A stretch of 32,444 bases of DNA from Apostichopus californicus (GCA_020650975.1 JAIPMN010001324.1:1-32444), one strand, 5' to 3'. Positions 11,201-20,237 are shown, numbered from the stretch's first letter. Notes: a model not told the origin generated them from the sequence alone. Numbers and translations: made by a program.

Positions 11201-14200
11201 GGGATTAAGGACTATAGGGATAAACTGTGAGAGATGTGACAATGGGATTAAGGACTGTGGAGATAAACTCTGAGGGGAGCAACAATGGGATTAAGGGCTG
11301 TGGATATAAACTCTGAGAGATGTAACAATGGGATAAAGGACTGTGGGGATAAACTCTGAGAGTTGTAACAATGGAAGCTAATTGATTAATGGAGATGAAA
11401 AGGAAACAAGGGGGATTAGAAAGTAAACCTGTGAATGTGGAAAGGAAGAGATGTGAGAGGATGGAGAAAGGAGAGGAAGACATGTAAGAGGATGGAGAAG
11501 GTAGAGAGTGGGTGGGGGAAAGCTCTGCTGGGTTCAAAATGTCAGACCATCTAACTTTTGTTATTATTCATAGATCATCAGATTAGTTTATCAGTTTCCT
11601 CTTCATTCGTTTCTTCAAAATGCTATTGTCTGTATTACCTAAAAGTTCTAATTAACCTTGTACGGCTCGAACAGGAATTTCATTCTGACCATGCAGTTTA
11701 TCAGATGCAACACAAAACTCAATAGAGAAACAAGATTTGTATAGCTTCTAATAACATGTTCACTATGCATTACAAACTTGTCAAGGATAAATGCTGTTGA
11801 ATGTTATCCACATGTGCTCTGCTGTTAATATGACGTTAAAACGATATTTTTTGATTGGGTTATTAGAATTTCTAAAACAATGTATTAAGATCAACATTAA
11901 AGCCTGATGTCATCCCCAATCTAGCCTTAAAGGAGCATTTCAAAGAGTTTAACTTACTGTAAAGCTGAATATCTAGAATAACCAGAACAGCCAAAGACAA
12001 ATTACTAGCACTCAATTGTTTTTTCGTTTTTCTTGCACTATAACAGATCCCAACTAAAATATTCGTAAAGAATATTTGCATTTTAATGACGCCTAAAATT
12101 CCAACTGCATTCCAGCTAGACATAGTGTTCCAAATGCATTACTTAAACACCCCACTATGTTCTAAGTCTGAAGAAATGAAGATATCCAGCAAAAAATAGT
12201 TTCCGAAATCATGTCCACAATTAGAAACGAGCAGCTGAGAAAAGATTTGCGAGCGGCAGTGTGGAATGTTTCTGTTTCCTTATAACTATAAGATGTATTC
12301 CATTACCAAAACAATCTAATTTACACTTGCAACTCACTTGATGATAGATTGTACTACGGTCTGGTACTCGAAACAAATACAGCTGGACAAGAGAATCATA
12401 ATGATGTATTGAAAGAATAATAGGTGACTTTTACTGCCAAACGGTATTAAAGAACAGAGGAGGTTTGTCAACAGGATTAAGACTGACTCCGAGCTAATAG
12501 CTTCAGTCTTTCTTAGCCCAGAAAATAGATAAATGTGATACATATTCTTAAGTTCTGTATCTTTATATTCTCTCGTTAACAAATTCCTTCTGTAAATATC
12601 TTGCCTTCATTTCTGATATTACTGTGCCAATGTTATTGTTAGCTTGCTTTAATTTTCAAACTAATTAATAAATCTAAAGAAAAATACCAGTAAACAACAA
12701 ACCAACAACTGTGAACAGTATCAGTTTCAGTTACAAACAAGAACATCAAGCAATAACTGTCAATATAAATATTTCTGAGATATTTTTTTGGTTTTACTTG
12801 TTATGGATTCAAGATGCAAACAGATGGTTTTATTTTCATTCAGGGCTTGTAAGGAGAGGATGCGGACTATGGATAACGCTTTCAGGAAACAGATGGAGAC
12901 TGCTCAGAGAGGATACGATGAAACCATGGAGATACTGAGGCAGGAGAGAGAAGCAGAAGTAGAAGAAGCAAACCAAAAGGTAATCATTTAACGTTGGAAT
13001 GAGACTGAGTCTCTAGTTAAATTTATGAATTTAGTCACAGCGTGGGCTTCAAGGAAGGAGCAAAAAACGGTGAAATTGTTTTTTGCATTTTTCACTCCTC
13101 AAAGGTTGTAACACTTACATGAGGTCTTTAATGTTTATAATGCAAATGTATCTTCCTGCTGTTTACTGTTTGTGTGAGGATAATAACTTGTATGTTTACA
13201 TTGAACATGAAAGAGTACTAAACTAGCTATTCCTTGATGTAGCAGAAAAACGTACACTAATAATTCAACGCTTACAGAATAGAATATTGAGATGTTGCCA
13301 TGCAAGCAGTAGAAAAGCTCAAATGCTATTATAAGATGCAATTTGCTGCTCAGTTTGGCCTCAACTCAACAGATATGCTTATCCTTTGTACTCAGCTAAG
13401 ACATTCGTAAGAGATATATCAAAATATCTTACTTTCTGGCATGAAACTGAGGGGACCTGAAAACAGTAAAGGGAATATTAAATAGATTTAAGCTGTATAT
13501 ATGTATTCATCACTGTCTGCACTGAACTAAAATAATTCAAAAACATCTGACTTATATTATATTCAAAGTGAATCACCTTATCAAACATCAAAAGTAAATG
13601 TCTTTATTCCTGTCCTACTTTTAAGATCTAAGTCACAGGAGTGAGGTCGACTGTAAACTACCAAGGTAATAATAGTTAAGATACCTTTTGTATAGATAAA
13701 CTGTAAGCATTCAACCCTTTATACTTTAAATAAATCTTAGTTTGTATTTTGTTTCCAAACTTTCCAAAACCCATACATAGAATGGAGATATGATGATATG
13801 TTATCATGTGAAATATGAAAGTGTTGGTATGTATGTGTGTATGTATGTATGTATGTATATTACATCCTCCTGCAAGCAGGAACTCGCGAAGAAGCCTCAA
13901 TGGCTTATCAAAGCCACAAGCTGACCGAAGTCAGTCTCTTAGATTCAGATTTAACGTCTATGATTATGAATTGTCAATTGTCAATTGTGACTCGAACCGG
14001 GGACCTTATGATTGGAAGGCACCGGCAGATAGGATGATAGGATGGTAGGCTGGTAGGATGATATACATATGATAGTGTGATATACGATAGTTTGAAAGAT
14101 AATATTTTATCATTTCATCTCCAGGTGATACAAGTTGAAGAGGAAATGAGACAAGTCCTGTTTGAATCAGCCAATCAGAAGAAAGCAATGGAAAATAAAC

Positions 14201-14250
14201 TGAAGAGGGTGACTCAAGTATTCAGTGACCTCCAACAAGATCTTGGATGA
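855..14250 (+). CDS. LRRCC1: LRRCC1-like centriolar coiled-coil protein, C-terminal part (10 exons, 5' end outside window)
   Basis: Joined exons: 855..971, 2318..2402, 3882..3995, 4988..5059, 6516..6690, 7640..7803, 7949..8157, 9682..9819, 12844..12979, 14125..14250 (stop TGA). They give 1336 coding bases, about 444 residues, in one frame with matching phases at every junction. The product is almost entirely charged heptad-type coiled coil (E/K/Q/R/L rich). Landmarks that match my memory of vertebrate LRRCC1 in order are DLEDEFRLAL, MVKEQKGRL, ERKLWGQELAQQGSSLAQ, KVIDDQTDTIRKLK, DRKWKDKGDL, MKAERDK, MRTMDNAFRKQ and QVEEEMRQVL. The human protein is about 1030 residues with N-terminal leucine-rich repeats, so the LRR half and start lie upstream. 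Known role of the family: a centriole/centrosome protein needed for spindle pole integrity and linked to ciliary function. Family assignment is from memory without a search. Exon structure is seen directly. Confidence 0.85.
999..1363. mobile_element. Non-autonomous inverted-repeat element (MITE) flanked by TTAA
   Basis: The left end TTAAAGGGTGTCAAGACTCG at 999 and the inverted right end CGAGTCTTCAATGCCTTTAA finishing at 1363 pair over about 30 bp. TTAA at both ends fits a target-site duplication of piggyBac-like or other TTAA-inserting DNA transposons. The 365-bp interior has no coding capacity, so it would need a transposase in trans. It lies in the intron just after exon 855..971. Confidence 0.7.
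1795..2297 (+). mobile_element. 5'-truncated non-LTR retrotransposon end with ATT/ATC tail
   Basis: The open frame 1795..2073 reads NRAFHICAPLLWNALRQAFR and then FEYFKSKLITHLF. This is the typical C-terminal signature of CR1/L2-type LINE reverse transcriptase polyproteins (RAFS.. AP.LWN.LP .. FK..LKTHLF). After the stop comes a short 3' UTR with TATAGCACTATATAAA and then a trinucleotide tail from about 2129. The start at 1795 is only where the frame opens; the true 5' truncation point is near it. Class assignment is from memory of the family. Confidence 0.75.
2129..2297. repeat. ATT/ATC trinucleotide microsatellite (LINE tail)
   Basis: A run of TTA repeats, an uninterrupted TCA block from about 2176 to 2250, then TTA with interruptions. 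It is continuous with the LINE 3' end. The reverse-strand poly-Met and poly-Asp frames across it are artefacts. Likely length-variable between individuals. Confidence 0.95.
2318..2402 (+). CDS. LRRCC1: LRRCC1 exon
   Basis: The acceptor is TTTCTTTACCACAG (2304..2317) and the donor AAG|GTTTGT at 2403. It encodes IGDLSRQYADLEDEFRLALR and a short acidic tail ending in DRYQK. The pyrimidine tract is only about 20 bp long because a retrotransposon tail of ATT/ATC repeats lies directly upstream. Confidence 0.85.
2634..2826. repeat. 66-bp tandem repeat, 3 copies
   Basis: Copies begin near 2638, 2704 and 2770 with GATTTAAAGTTAGTGTGTTA and end CATCACTCAGAGAGCAG. The copies are nearly identical. It is intronic, between exons 2318..2402 and 3882..3995. 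Confidence 0.92.
2842..2865. repeat. 24-bp perfect palindrome made of KpnI-like half repeats
   Basis: The stretch is AATT followed by two GGTACCAATT units. It is both a tandem repeat (10-bp period) and its own reverse complement across all 24 bases. It sits just after the 66-bp array. Confidence 0.9.
2999..3189. repeat. 90-bp tandem duplication
   Basis: Copies start at 2999 and 3089 (ACTATAAGTTCACAC, then CTTGTGC.TACACAGAAT and CATACTAACTC). The second copy carries a small internal expansion of ACATACTAAC. It is intronic. Short open frames across it simply repeat and are not genes. Confidence 0.9.
3190..3881. other. Intron sequence, nothing else recognised
   Basis: Ordinary intron DNA leading to the acceptor at 3880..3881. 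No repeat or coding signal I can support. Confidence 0.5.
3882..3995 (+). CDS. LRRCC1: LRRCC1 exon whose 3' end seeds a tandem array
   Basis: The acceptor is TTTCAATAACAG (3870..3881) and the donor ACC|GTAAGG at 3996; the exon is 38 codons, phase 0 to 0. The peptide starts VYDAYETLRHESS and ends KERRASALVNELTT. The last 39 exon bases and the donor are repeated six more times in the following intron. This first copy differs slightly from the others (GTCAACGAA here, GTCAATGAA later), consistent with it being the coding original. Confidence 0.85.
3957..4520 (+). repeat. Exon-derived minisatellite, 7 copies of exon end plus 5' splice site
   Basis: Units of 82 to 83 bp start at 3957, 4040, 4123, 4205, 4288, 4370 and 4452. 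Each holds GAAAGGCGTGCCTCGGCTCT, then the coding end of the exon, then the donor, then ATTATCATCATGTAATAAAT and a short link. Donor GT positions are 3996, 4079, 4162, 4244, 4327, 4409 and 4487. Donors 3, 5, 6 and 7 read GTAAGT, while 1, 2 and 4 read GTAAGG. Copies 5 to 7 have GGCATGCC for GGCGTGCC, and copy 7 has a 4-bp deletion before its donor. Only the first copy belongs to the annotated exon. Confidence 0.95.
4521..4987. other. Intron sequence, nothing else recognised
   Basis: Starts with a short TATATA-rich stretch and ends in the pyrimidine tract of the next acceptor. A 67-codon open frame at 4722 has no family resemblance I know and no splice context. Confidence 0.45.
4988..5059 (+). 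CDS. LRRCC1: LRRCC1 exon
   Basis: The acceptor is TTTCCCCCTCACAG (4974..4987) and the donor AGG|GTTAGT at 5060. It has 24 codons, phase 0 to 0, encoding MVKEQKGRLNELSRSKQEMA and TKTR. The MVKEQK motif following NELTT is a strong match to the remembered LRRCC1 order, which supports splicing from the donor at 3996 to this acceptor. Confidence 0.85.
5709..6074. mobile_element. Possible 366-bp inverted-repeat element
   Basis: The left end CACTGCCCTACTGAACCAGA at 5709 pairs with the inverted right end, which reads CTGGTCAAATTCTGTTGGGC then AGTG, finishing at 6074. About 30 bases match with a 3-base gap. The interior does not code. Target duplication is unclear (CTTGTGAG left, TGTGGGCT right), so the transposon class is open. 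Confidence 0.5.
6516..6690 (+). CDS. LRRCC1: LRRCC1 exon
   Basis: The acceptor is TTTGCATTCAG (6505..6515) and the donor AAG|GTAAAG at 6691. It has 58 codons plus one base. The most diagnostic part is near its end, LKAERKLWGQELAQQ, one of the best conserved stretches in LRRCC1 as I remember it. The single G left over joins the next exon to give Gly. Confidence 0.88.
6691..7484. other. Intron sequence, nothing else recognised
   Basis: AT-rich intron between two LRRCC1 exons, with no repeat or additional exon I can support before the acceptor duplication at 7485. Confidence 0.5.
7485..7650 (+). repeat. Tandem duplication containing a 3' splice site
   Basis: Two copies start at 7485 and 7565 with CTGCTCATAC. 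Each runs through CCAACC..TAACTTTAAAT.TTATCTTTA to CCTGGTAGGCTCA. The second copy ends at the real acceptor (AG 7638..7639) and the first carries a look-alike AG at 7553..7554. The offset between the two AGs is 85 bp because of a 5-bp insertion in copy two. Confidence 0.88.
7640..7803 (+). CDS. LRRCC1: LRRCC1 exon
   Basis: The acceptor is TTATCCTGGTAG (7628..7639) and the donor GAG|GTAAAG at 7804. The first two bases complete Gly, then 54 codons follow: SSLAQDRGRLEAKIEALTAE and, at the end, KVIDDQTDTIRKLKE. A duplicate of the acceptor region lies 85 bp upstream at 7553..7554. Only the 7639 acceptor keeps the reading frame. Confidence 0.87.
7949..8157 (+). CDS. LRRCC1: LRRCC1 exon
   Basis: The acceptor is TTTTTAATCACAG (7936..7948) and the donor CG|GTGAGTA at 8158. 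It has 69 codons plus two bases. It starts AVSERDDQIKKVRKESLD and ends MELDESQRSYR. The whole exon is predicted helix with regular hydrophobic spacing. Confidence 0.87.
8158..9681. other. Intron with an interspersed repeat copy and a small duplication
   Basis: It contains a copy of the AAAGGAGCATT family (8571..8663) and a 26-bp direct repeat at 9206..9257 (ACACATGAGAAGAAAACCAA then a near copy). The rest shows nothing I recognise. Confidence 0.5.
8571..8663 (+). repeat. Interspersed repeat copy 1 (AAAGGAGCATT family)
   Basis: It contains AGACAATGGATTAACATCAA and, near its end, TAGCCTTAAAGGAGCATTCA. Related copies are at 11851..11940 on the same strand and 17879..17952 inverted. Similarity seems to continue downstream (CTGAATAGCTATAG here, CTGAATATCTAGAA at copy 2). 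Class unknown. Confidence 0.65.
9682..9819 (+). CDS. LRRCC1: LRRCC1 exon with atypical donor
   Basis: The acceptor is TTTCCTTTTAAAG (9669..9681). The peptide begins ALDRKWKDKGDLISQLEEQV and ends MKAERDKAMEQER. The donor is AG|GTAGAT, weaker than usual because +5 is A instead of G. Read-through would meet TAG at once. The frame and the match to the next exon still support this boundary. Confidence 0.82.
10735..10800 (-). other. Hammerhead-like motif of a Penelope-type element remnant (tentative)
   Basis: On the minus strand the order is CTGAAGA (10778..10772), a 14-base spacer with complementary GAT/ATC ends, GAAA (10757..10754), then GGTCGGACC. CTGANGA...GAAA...GUC is the hammerhead ribozyme core, and similar strings occur in terminal repeats of Penelope-like retroelements. 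The stems are short here, helix I is poor, and no GIY-YIG or reverse transcriptase coding is visible. Confidence 0.35.
10899..11376. repeat. 43- to 44-bp minisatellite, about 11 copies
   Basis: Units begin ATTAAAGGACTGTGGAGATA and end with a variable GAGGGGTGTACCAATGG-like part. Starts at 10899, 10943, 10987, 11031 and 11075 show the 44-bp step; later copies lose one A. The middle copies share ACTATAGGGATAAACTGTGA, showing recent local copying. It lies in the longest LRRCC1 intron. Confidence 0.94.
11377..12843. other. Intron sequence with purine-rich start and one interspersed repeat
   Basis: A GGA/GAGG-rich stretch at 11377..11520 follows the minisatellite, then a repeat copy at 11851..11940. 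The rest is AT-rich with no exon I can support until the acceptor at 12843. Confidence 0.5.
11851..11940 (+). repeat. Interspersed repeat copy 2 (AAAGGAGCATT family)
   Basis: It contains TTATTAGAATTTCTAAAACA, AGCCTGATGTCATCC and ends TAGCCTTAAAGGAGCATTT. It aligns to the 8571 copy and, inverted, to the 17879 copy. Confidence 0.65.
12844..12979 (+). CDS. LRRCC1: LRRCC1 exon
   Basis: The acceptor is TTTTATTTTCATTCAG (12828..12843) and the donor AAG|GTAATC at 12980. One base completes Arg, then 45 codons follow: ACKERMRTMDNAFRKQMETA and later ILRQEREAEVEEANQK. The intron before it is the longest in the window (about 3 kb). Confidence 0.86.
12980..13812. other. Intron sequence, nothing else recognised
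   Basis: AT-rich DNA between the penultimate exon and the intronic SINE. No feature I can support. Confidence 0.5.
13813..14035 (-). mobile_element. tRNA-derived SINE, 5'-truncated, with ATAC tail
   Basis: Read on the minus strand it starts with a B-box-like GGTTCGAGTC (13987..13996 region). It continues through the CAATTGACAATTCATAATCA body, the hairpin CTGACTTCGGTCAG (13934..13921) and GGCTTTGATAAGCC, and ends in a (CATA)n tail at 13816..13857. The A box is missing or replaced. A second copy at 22163..22380 on the plus strand shares the body. It sits about 85 bp before the last LRRCC1 exon. Confidence 0.8.
14036..14100. repeat. Short GATAG/GGTAGG simple repeat
   Basis: Imperfect repeats of GATAGGATGGTAGG and GATATAC-like units lie between the SINE and the last exon. 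It may be sequence next to the SINE head that has undergone slippage. Confidence 0.5.
14125..14250 (+). CDS. LRRCC1: LRRCC1 last exon with stop codon
   Basis: The acceptor is TTTCATCTCCAG (14113..14124). It encodes VIQVEEEMRQVLFESANQKK then ends VFSDLQQDLG and TGA at 14248..14250. The human protein, as remembered, also ends shortly after a QIEKEMREL-like and a final QQ-D motif, so this is the natural C terminus. Confidence 0.87.
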   Translation: MIQVEEEMRQVLFESANQKKAMENKLKRVTQVFSDLQQDLG

Positions 14251-14273
14251 AGCAGGACCTCTGGTATGATGTT

Positions 14274-14279
14274 AATAAA
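14274..14279 (+). terminator. Poly(A) signal candidate for LRRCC1
   Basis: AATAAA lies 24 bases after the stop codon, unusually close. A second AATAAA is at 14662..14667 after an AT-rich stretch and could end a longer 3' UTR. The sequence alone does not decide between them. Confidence 0.4.
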
Positions 14280-17011
14280 TCATGTTATCTTTCTGATTTA
14301 AGGTTTATTCAGAGGCTGACAATGTGACACTTATATTAATGTGAAAGGGAAATATTCCACACTGTCGGTCGAAACCCCCATCTCCATATCTTGTCTTTAA
14401 CTCAAGATATGGTTGATTGAATGTAACCTTATTTAAGTGGCTGAAACCCTTGAAATCTTCCCAGTAGGTGGTCTGTGGTGTCATATCAGTAAATGCTCTT
14501 CAAAGACTTAATACTTTCTTATTATAATCTCCTTTTTGATTTATCCTGGAAACCTGATACATTTGAAATGTTCCCTTACCTGTCAAGGTTCTCTGTATTT
14601 ACAGTTTCATCAAAGCTTCCAACTTTCTATGCAAATATTATTTTCCTATGTGAATAAGGGAAATAAACATTTTAAAGAATAACAACAATATTATCAGCTG
14701 AATATCTGTGATGACATCATTCATTCTACTGTTGCCAGATGAATTCACAAAACATCACCAAATTTGAACATTTTGTATCTTTGCCAAATAATATGCTATT
14801 AGGATGTGGTTTTGACATAAAGGTGCAGATAATTTCCAGCATTTTTTGTTCAGCAACTAACTTCAGCTATCAGCTTATCCCTGAATATAATTGGTTATGT
14901 GTCATAACCACTTTTCTCAGACTTTCTCAAGACTTTAAGCATTTCTGGACATCTTGCAACAAAACTAGCTGAGTATCTTTTGGTTAAGCCTGTTTCATGG
15001 CAGCAAACTTCATCAACTTTCATCTGTCCGGAATGTCCAAAATGTCCACCGCCTTGCATGTCCTTTAATTTATGCATTAAATGTTTCATCTAGACTTTCC
15101 CCTAAAAGTTTGTTTAAAGTAGTTGCTTACATTTTTTATGACAAGTTTACCAAATCTTACTAGTACAATTACTCAAATTAAGATCAAACCTTTCAAGACA
15201 CCTTCCTAGATGTTTTCACTGAATGAAGATTAACGAGTGGGACATTTAACAAATTCCCTGATTCAATCCTAATTCTTCATTCCATCAACCAGACATTTTT
15301 TATATGTGTGAATCTCCAGGAAAAAGCAAGTTGGTAGCTTACAACAATTTCATCTTGTTCTTCGTTATTTGAAGAAAAAAAACAGTGGTCCACTGGTCCA
15401 TCTAAAAAGAACTACCTTTCAATGGAATTTCAGTACCGAATACCATTGAAGAAATAGTCATCAATCTAAACTCAAAATGCTGCTTTTAGTGAGTCATTTC
15501 ATGGACTGTTTTTCAAATATTATATTAAATTTGATACTTGACAAAAACCATCAGCATGAAGTGTAACATATTAAACAGGCAGAATATGTATCTCTTGAAT
15601 GTTTATTATTTTTATATTTTTTATTTATTTTTTTGCCAGCATTCGAAACTGTTTCTCATATCCATGACACAATAGTATCCATTTATTAACAAGGGTTACC
15701 TTTGTTTAAAGTAATACCTTGGCAATGTACCAGCTCTACATTAGCTTTTCAAAGAAACTTTCATGATAGTTGTGTTACTATGGTAATGGAAGACAATTAG
15801 TTGATCTTTATAGTTGACATAAAAGGTCTCTTGTTAACTCAAAGCCATCAGTGTCTGTATCTGAAAGGTTATAATATTTGAAGTGTAGTAGGTGGAACAC
15901 TGCAGGCATAGTGAAGGTGCAATGGGGGGTTACAAAGGTCACATCATGATCAAAAGCTAAAAGGCATGGGTCAAATGGCGCACTTCTATCCCCTTCCTCC
16001 CCCACCCCATCCTGAGGGGTCCAGTCCAGGCTCTGATGGACATTCTTCCAGAGGCTTTTGGTGTTTTCTGTTCAAAGAAACCATCTGATTGGCACTGAAA
16101 ATGAAAACAGGTTTTTGTTCCTCAATATTCTAACTTAAGAAAGTCTAACTTTAAGGATAAACTTCTTCATCCCTCTCCTGCCCCCACTAAAGCCCTCACC
16201 CCATCCCCACCCCACCACCACAGTTCTCCTATTCTGTGAAGGCTGGGGGAGTTCCCCCCCCCCCACAAAGTGTATACTACTCAGTGAATGGTTTGGAGAA
16301 CCAAAAGCTTATCCTAGACCACAGAAGGGAACAGAGGCAAGTTCAGATGGGTTCTTTGCTAAAGACCATGATACACACACCAGAGGTGAACTAAGGTTTT
16401 ACTGGTCCAGTGCAAGAGTTAACTACTTACAGTACTTTAATAACAAATGGAACGTATTTGTTGGAATGAGAAACCTGTGTGGCACACAGCTGTGAATCCA
16501 TTTGGGCCCCATACAGCCCCTCCTACCCCCCCCCCACCCCAAGAGCATAGGTAACCTTTGCTATCTGCACACAGGTTTTTCACAAACCTTTCTGGTAGGT
16601 TGGTAGGTGATGTGACCTACCTTTATTTTCAGAAGAAATCTTTTTATTAGAGGTTTAAGGTCAGTCTAAATGTTTTAAGTGACCATCAAAACAAAATTCC
16701 ACCTGTTTGATGGCCCTCTTCTTGTACAATATTTGGAAAGAGAGAGAAGTTTTCATAATCATGGCATGGACATAAAATACCTACGAGGTGGTCATAAATA
16801 ATCGTCTTTGGGGATATGACAGGCTGATGCCTGAACAGGGGTTATTTTGATGCAGTTTAGGACAGTCTGGTTGATACAATGGTATGAATATAAATTACTG
16901 TATGTGTTATATGGATCACTATTGTGGTCAACTGGCATAAGGTGGTAACATTAGACTAAAAATCCTTGTCATTTGGGGGAGGGGTCAAGAATGTGGTTGT
17001 TTCATAGTCAG
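14280..17011. other. 3' flank and intergenic DNA, no gene recognised
   Basis: AT-rich sequence with C-rich stretches around 16170..16260 and 16528..16545. Open frames at 14739 and 15808 are short and unlike any family I know. Part of the start may be LRRCC1 3' UTR. Confidence 0.5.
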
Positions 17012-17341
17012 AAGTGTTTGGAGCTCTAGAATGGAGTGTTTGGAACTCTAGGATGGAGTGTTTGGAGCTCTAGGATGCAGTGTTTGGAGCTCTAAAATGG
17101 AGTGTTTGGAGCTCTAGTATGGAGTGTTTGAAGCTCTAGGATGGAGTGTTTGAAGCTCTAGGATGGAGTGTTTGGAGCTCTAGGATGGAGTGTTTGGAGC
17201 TCTAGGATGGAGTGTTTGGAACTCTAGGATGGAGTGTTTGGAGCTCTAGAATGGAGTGAGCTCTAAGATGGAATGTATGGAGCTCTAGGATGGAATGTAT
17301 GGAGCTCTAGGATGGAGTGTTTGGAGCTCTAGGATGGAGTA
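17012..17341. repeat. 22-bp minisatellite, about 15 copies
   Basis: The unit is AGTGTTTGGAGCTCTAGGAT plus GG. Most copies contain the palindrome GAGCTC, with variants AACTC and AAGCTC. One unit near 17258 has lost TTTGG, and two carry GTATGG for GTTTGG. Confidence 0.95.
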
Positions 17342-18312
17342 GTCGAATGCACAGGGAACTATGGACCTGTTCCTTTGTTGAACATATAGGCACATAGGGA
17401 GAGTGCATTGGGACGTCTATAGGGTGGTGTCATGAAAGTCATAGTGTGGTCTTTTCTCTACCATATTGCTGACTGATTGCAAAGTGGTTGGCATGTATAG
17501 CAACCATCCAGACTAATATATGCTTACAGTAATAATGACTTGACTTACCCATTGCTGATCATATTGAACCTTACAAGATCTTTCAACTTTGCAATGCAGG
17601 TCACACCAACTCAACAACCACACCTCCCCAACCCCATACACACACACACAACAACCCCTTTTCCCAACATCACTTCCACTTTCTTAAGATGTACTTGGTG
17701 ACCACATATATCTGGGCTAATTTCTGCTTATGTTTGTAGAACATTCTGTGATCTTGATAAAAATATCATGTAAAGTTACTGTTGATTTTTTATAGTCCAA
17801 CAACAAAGACAGAATTGAATTCTGTAGGTATGCATTCTCAGTTTCAAAGCATTTATCTTAACATTTGTCAATTGTCATTCATGAATGCTCCTTTAAAGTC
17901 TAATCATGGACGATGTCAGTCCAGATGTTAATGTTAATCCATTGTCCTAGAAACCTTTACAAAGCAAAGGTCAAAACACAACACCTGAGTGATGAAGTCC
18001 AACAACTGCTTAGTATTTTGTTATTGCACTGTAAACATGTTTTGTCTGGTCATAAAAATTCTTCTTTTTTGTTCCCTACTGAATTTTTTATGTGGCTCCT
18101 GACCAGCTGACCTAATGGAAAGTGTGCTAGAGTAGGTAGTCCAGCCAGATTGATTGAGGTGTCTTCTGTTACAGCAATTTACTCAAAAACTAATGGTCAT
18201 TTAATAATGTAACCTGCACTAACAGGAAGTTATAGTTAATACTCTTCTGTAGCAACCCTGCATATTATGGTGTGACTAAAGTTATCATTTAAGTTGTTAA
18301 CTTGTTAGGATA
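17342..18312. other. Intergenic DNA, one interspersed repeat, no gene recognised
   Basis: It contains a short CA run (17638..17650) and the inverted repeat copy at 17879. Nothing else is supportable. Confidence 0.5.
17879..17952 (-). repeat. Interspersed repeat copy 3 (AAAGGAGCATT family), inverted
   Basis: On the minus strand it reads TCTAGGACAATGGATTAACA, then a GACATCGTCCATGATTAGAC section and TTTAAAGGAGCATTCAT. It matches the 8571 and 11851 copies in order. Confidence 0.65.
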
Positions 18313-18878
18313 TTAAAAGAATAGTCCAGGTCAAAATTTCTTTTTGATATCTTAAAGAGGAACATAATCTAATCATTCTGGTGATATTTGCATTCAATTC
18401 CTATGTACCGTTTTTGAGATATTGACAGTTGAAATTGCCACCTTTCATACCAAACGTGAACTTGGAGCAAACAGGTGTGACGTCATTGTTGCACACTGAT
18501 AAATAATGTTTGTTTTCCTTTAAAATTTACATCTAATTTTATACTCCACAATTGGATGCATCCATAATGTGAATGTACCATAGGTATTGGTATTTTATAA
18601 ACTTCACAATAGACAAACTAGTAACCCTATTCAATCCAAGGTCAAATCAATAGACTGAAAAAAATTAAGAAAATACAAACATTATTTGTCAGTGTGTAAC
18701 TATGACATCACACCTGTTTGCTTCAAGTTCACTTTTGGTAGAATATCAGATAATGTCAATGTCTGTCAATATCTCAAAAATGGTACATAGGAATTGAATT
18801 CAAATTTCACCAGAATGACTAGCATATGTTCCTCTTTAACATATAAAAAAGAAATTTTGACCTGGACTTTGCTTTTAA
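18313..18878. mobile_element. 566-bp foldback (long terminal inverted repeat) element with TTAA ends
   Basis: Two arms of about 200 bp are inverted copies. The left begins TTAAAAGAATAGTCCAGGTC; the right ends GACCTGGACTTTGCTTTTAA. Inside both arms are AAAGAGGAACATA, CATTCAATTCCTATGTACC-like and GCAAACAGGTGTGA motifs. TTAA at both outer ends fits a target duplication. No coding capacity. A lone arm at 24640 shows it is a family. Confidence 0.85.
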
Positions 18879-20237
18879 TATAATACACATGTTTCCTAGA
18901 GACATAATATTCTGAAGTGGAAAGTTGAAACAGTAGATACAGAAAGTAATATTTCATTTGTCCCACTTTGAGAAACACCAAAGTCAATTTTTTTTTTTTT
19001 AATTTTTTTTATTTCTCATCCCTAAGTAATGTAGAATAAATCTGCCTAATAGCTATGGTTTCTTTCACTTCACTTTAAGTTGAAAGAAGTCAATCTCTTT
19101 ACAGGGTAAGGCTCATTCCACATCTGTATATATCAAGAGTGTTTTATTTGTACAGAAGATTATTCCTTCTGTTTCATAGTTACCATAATGGTAAAAACAA
19201 TCCTTGTTAGCATCTAATCTCCTTCCTCTTTATGACTGGTTACTTCCCCTAATTCATAGTTATTAATGATATTTTCTTCGTGGATGGGAGTAAAATAACT
19301 CTCACTTATTACTTTAACAGGAAGTTCACACACCTCATAATTCCGGTAGTCATCTTAAGGGACAAACTTTTCTCACAACTACTTCTTCTTCTTCGGGTAG
19401 TTTCCTCAATTTTGAATGTGAATTTCAGTCTTGAAGAATGAAATGCTTATTTGAATGTGACCTCTGTTGACCTTGACTATTCCAATGAGAGTTGACAGAC
19501 ATCTCTTGCAACAGATAAAAGCCTATTCAGCACATGGAGATTGAAAGGTTTATAAACAATGTCCAAATGTACTGTTTACTTTATAAAAATCCCATGTGTA
19601 CTGCCCTGGGTAGTAAGCTGATAGCAAAATCTAAATTGTTGCTTAACATCTTCACCTTTTGTTTCCTTTTGCCTGAGGCCAAAATGCTTGCCAAAATAAT
19701 CTCAGCTCTTCTCACACATCGTTTCATAAGAAGTGTTGTTGGTTTTACACATACATATTTTGTAGCATGTGTAGATGGCTGTTAAGTGTGCAGTTATAAT
19801 GCAAAGAGTTGTCAGAAATATGAGAGCTATGTTCATTTATTAGTTAGCAAATAGCAATACTTTGTGAAGGTTTAACGGGGGTATCTCCAAATGTGTGAAT
19901 CCTCAGCCTGCTTCCAAAGTTATGTTCACAACCACAGTCAGTGGTGTTTAGTCAGATGATTTGGAAGTGGAGGGGAGGGGGAGGTGGGCACAGCAAGCTA
20001 ACATTTGAGGGGGCATAGAATGTGGAGCAAAGCCATGTTGGTGTGGGGTCCCCCATAGGGCCTCTGGTGGGGAGGTCCCCCTGAAGCTGTGTTTTTCATC
20101 GTACCAGAACTTATCTCAGCTTCAAATCAGCAGAATTGAGAGGAATACAGTAGGTATATTATAGACGGTAGAAGTCAACCTATGTTTTGTATTTTCTTTG
20201 AGACATGTCAAAGTGAGAGTGGCAACAAACATTAATG
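18879..20237. other. Intergenic DNA, no gene recognised
   Basis: It holds a poly-T tract (18988..19015) and a G-rich patch (19968..20080, GGAGGGGAGGGGGAGG type). An 83-codon open frame at 19534 lacks any recognisable domain. Confidence 0.45.

Noticed and set aside
10899..11376. CRISPR-like array
   Set aside because: Head-to-tail units without unique spacers in an animal intron: a minisatellite.
11205..11537. 110-codon minus-strand frame, Ser/Pro/Leu-rich
   Set aside because: It runs antisense through the 44-bp minisatellite and purine-rich flank, so its repeats mirror the array.
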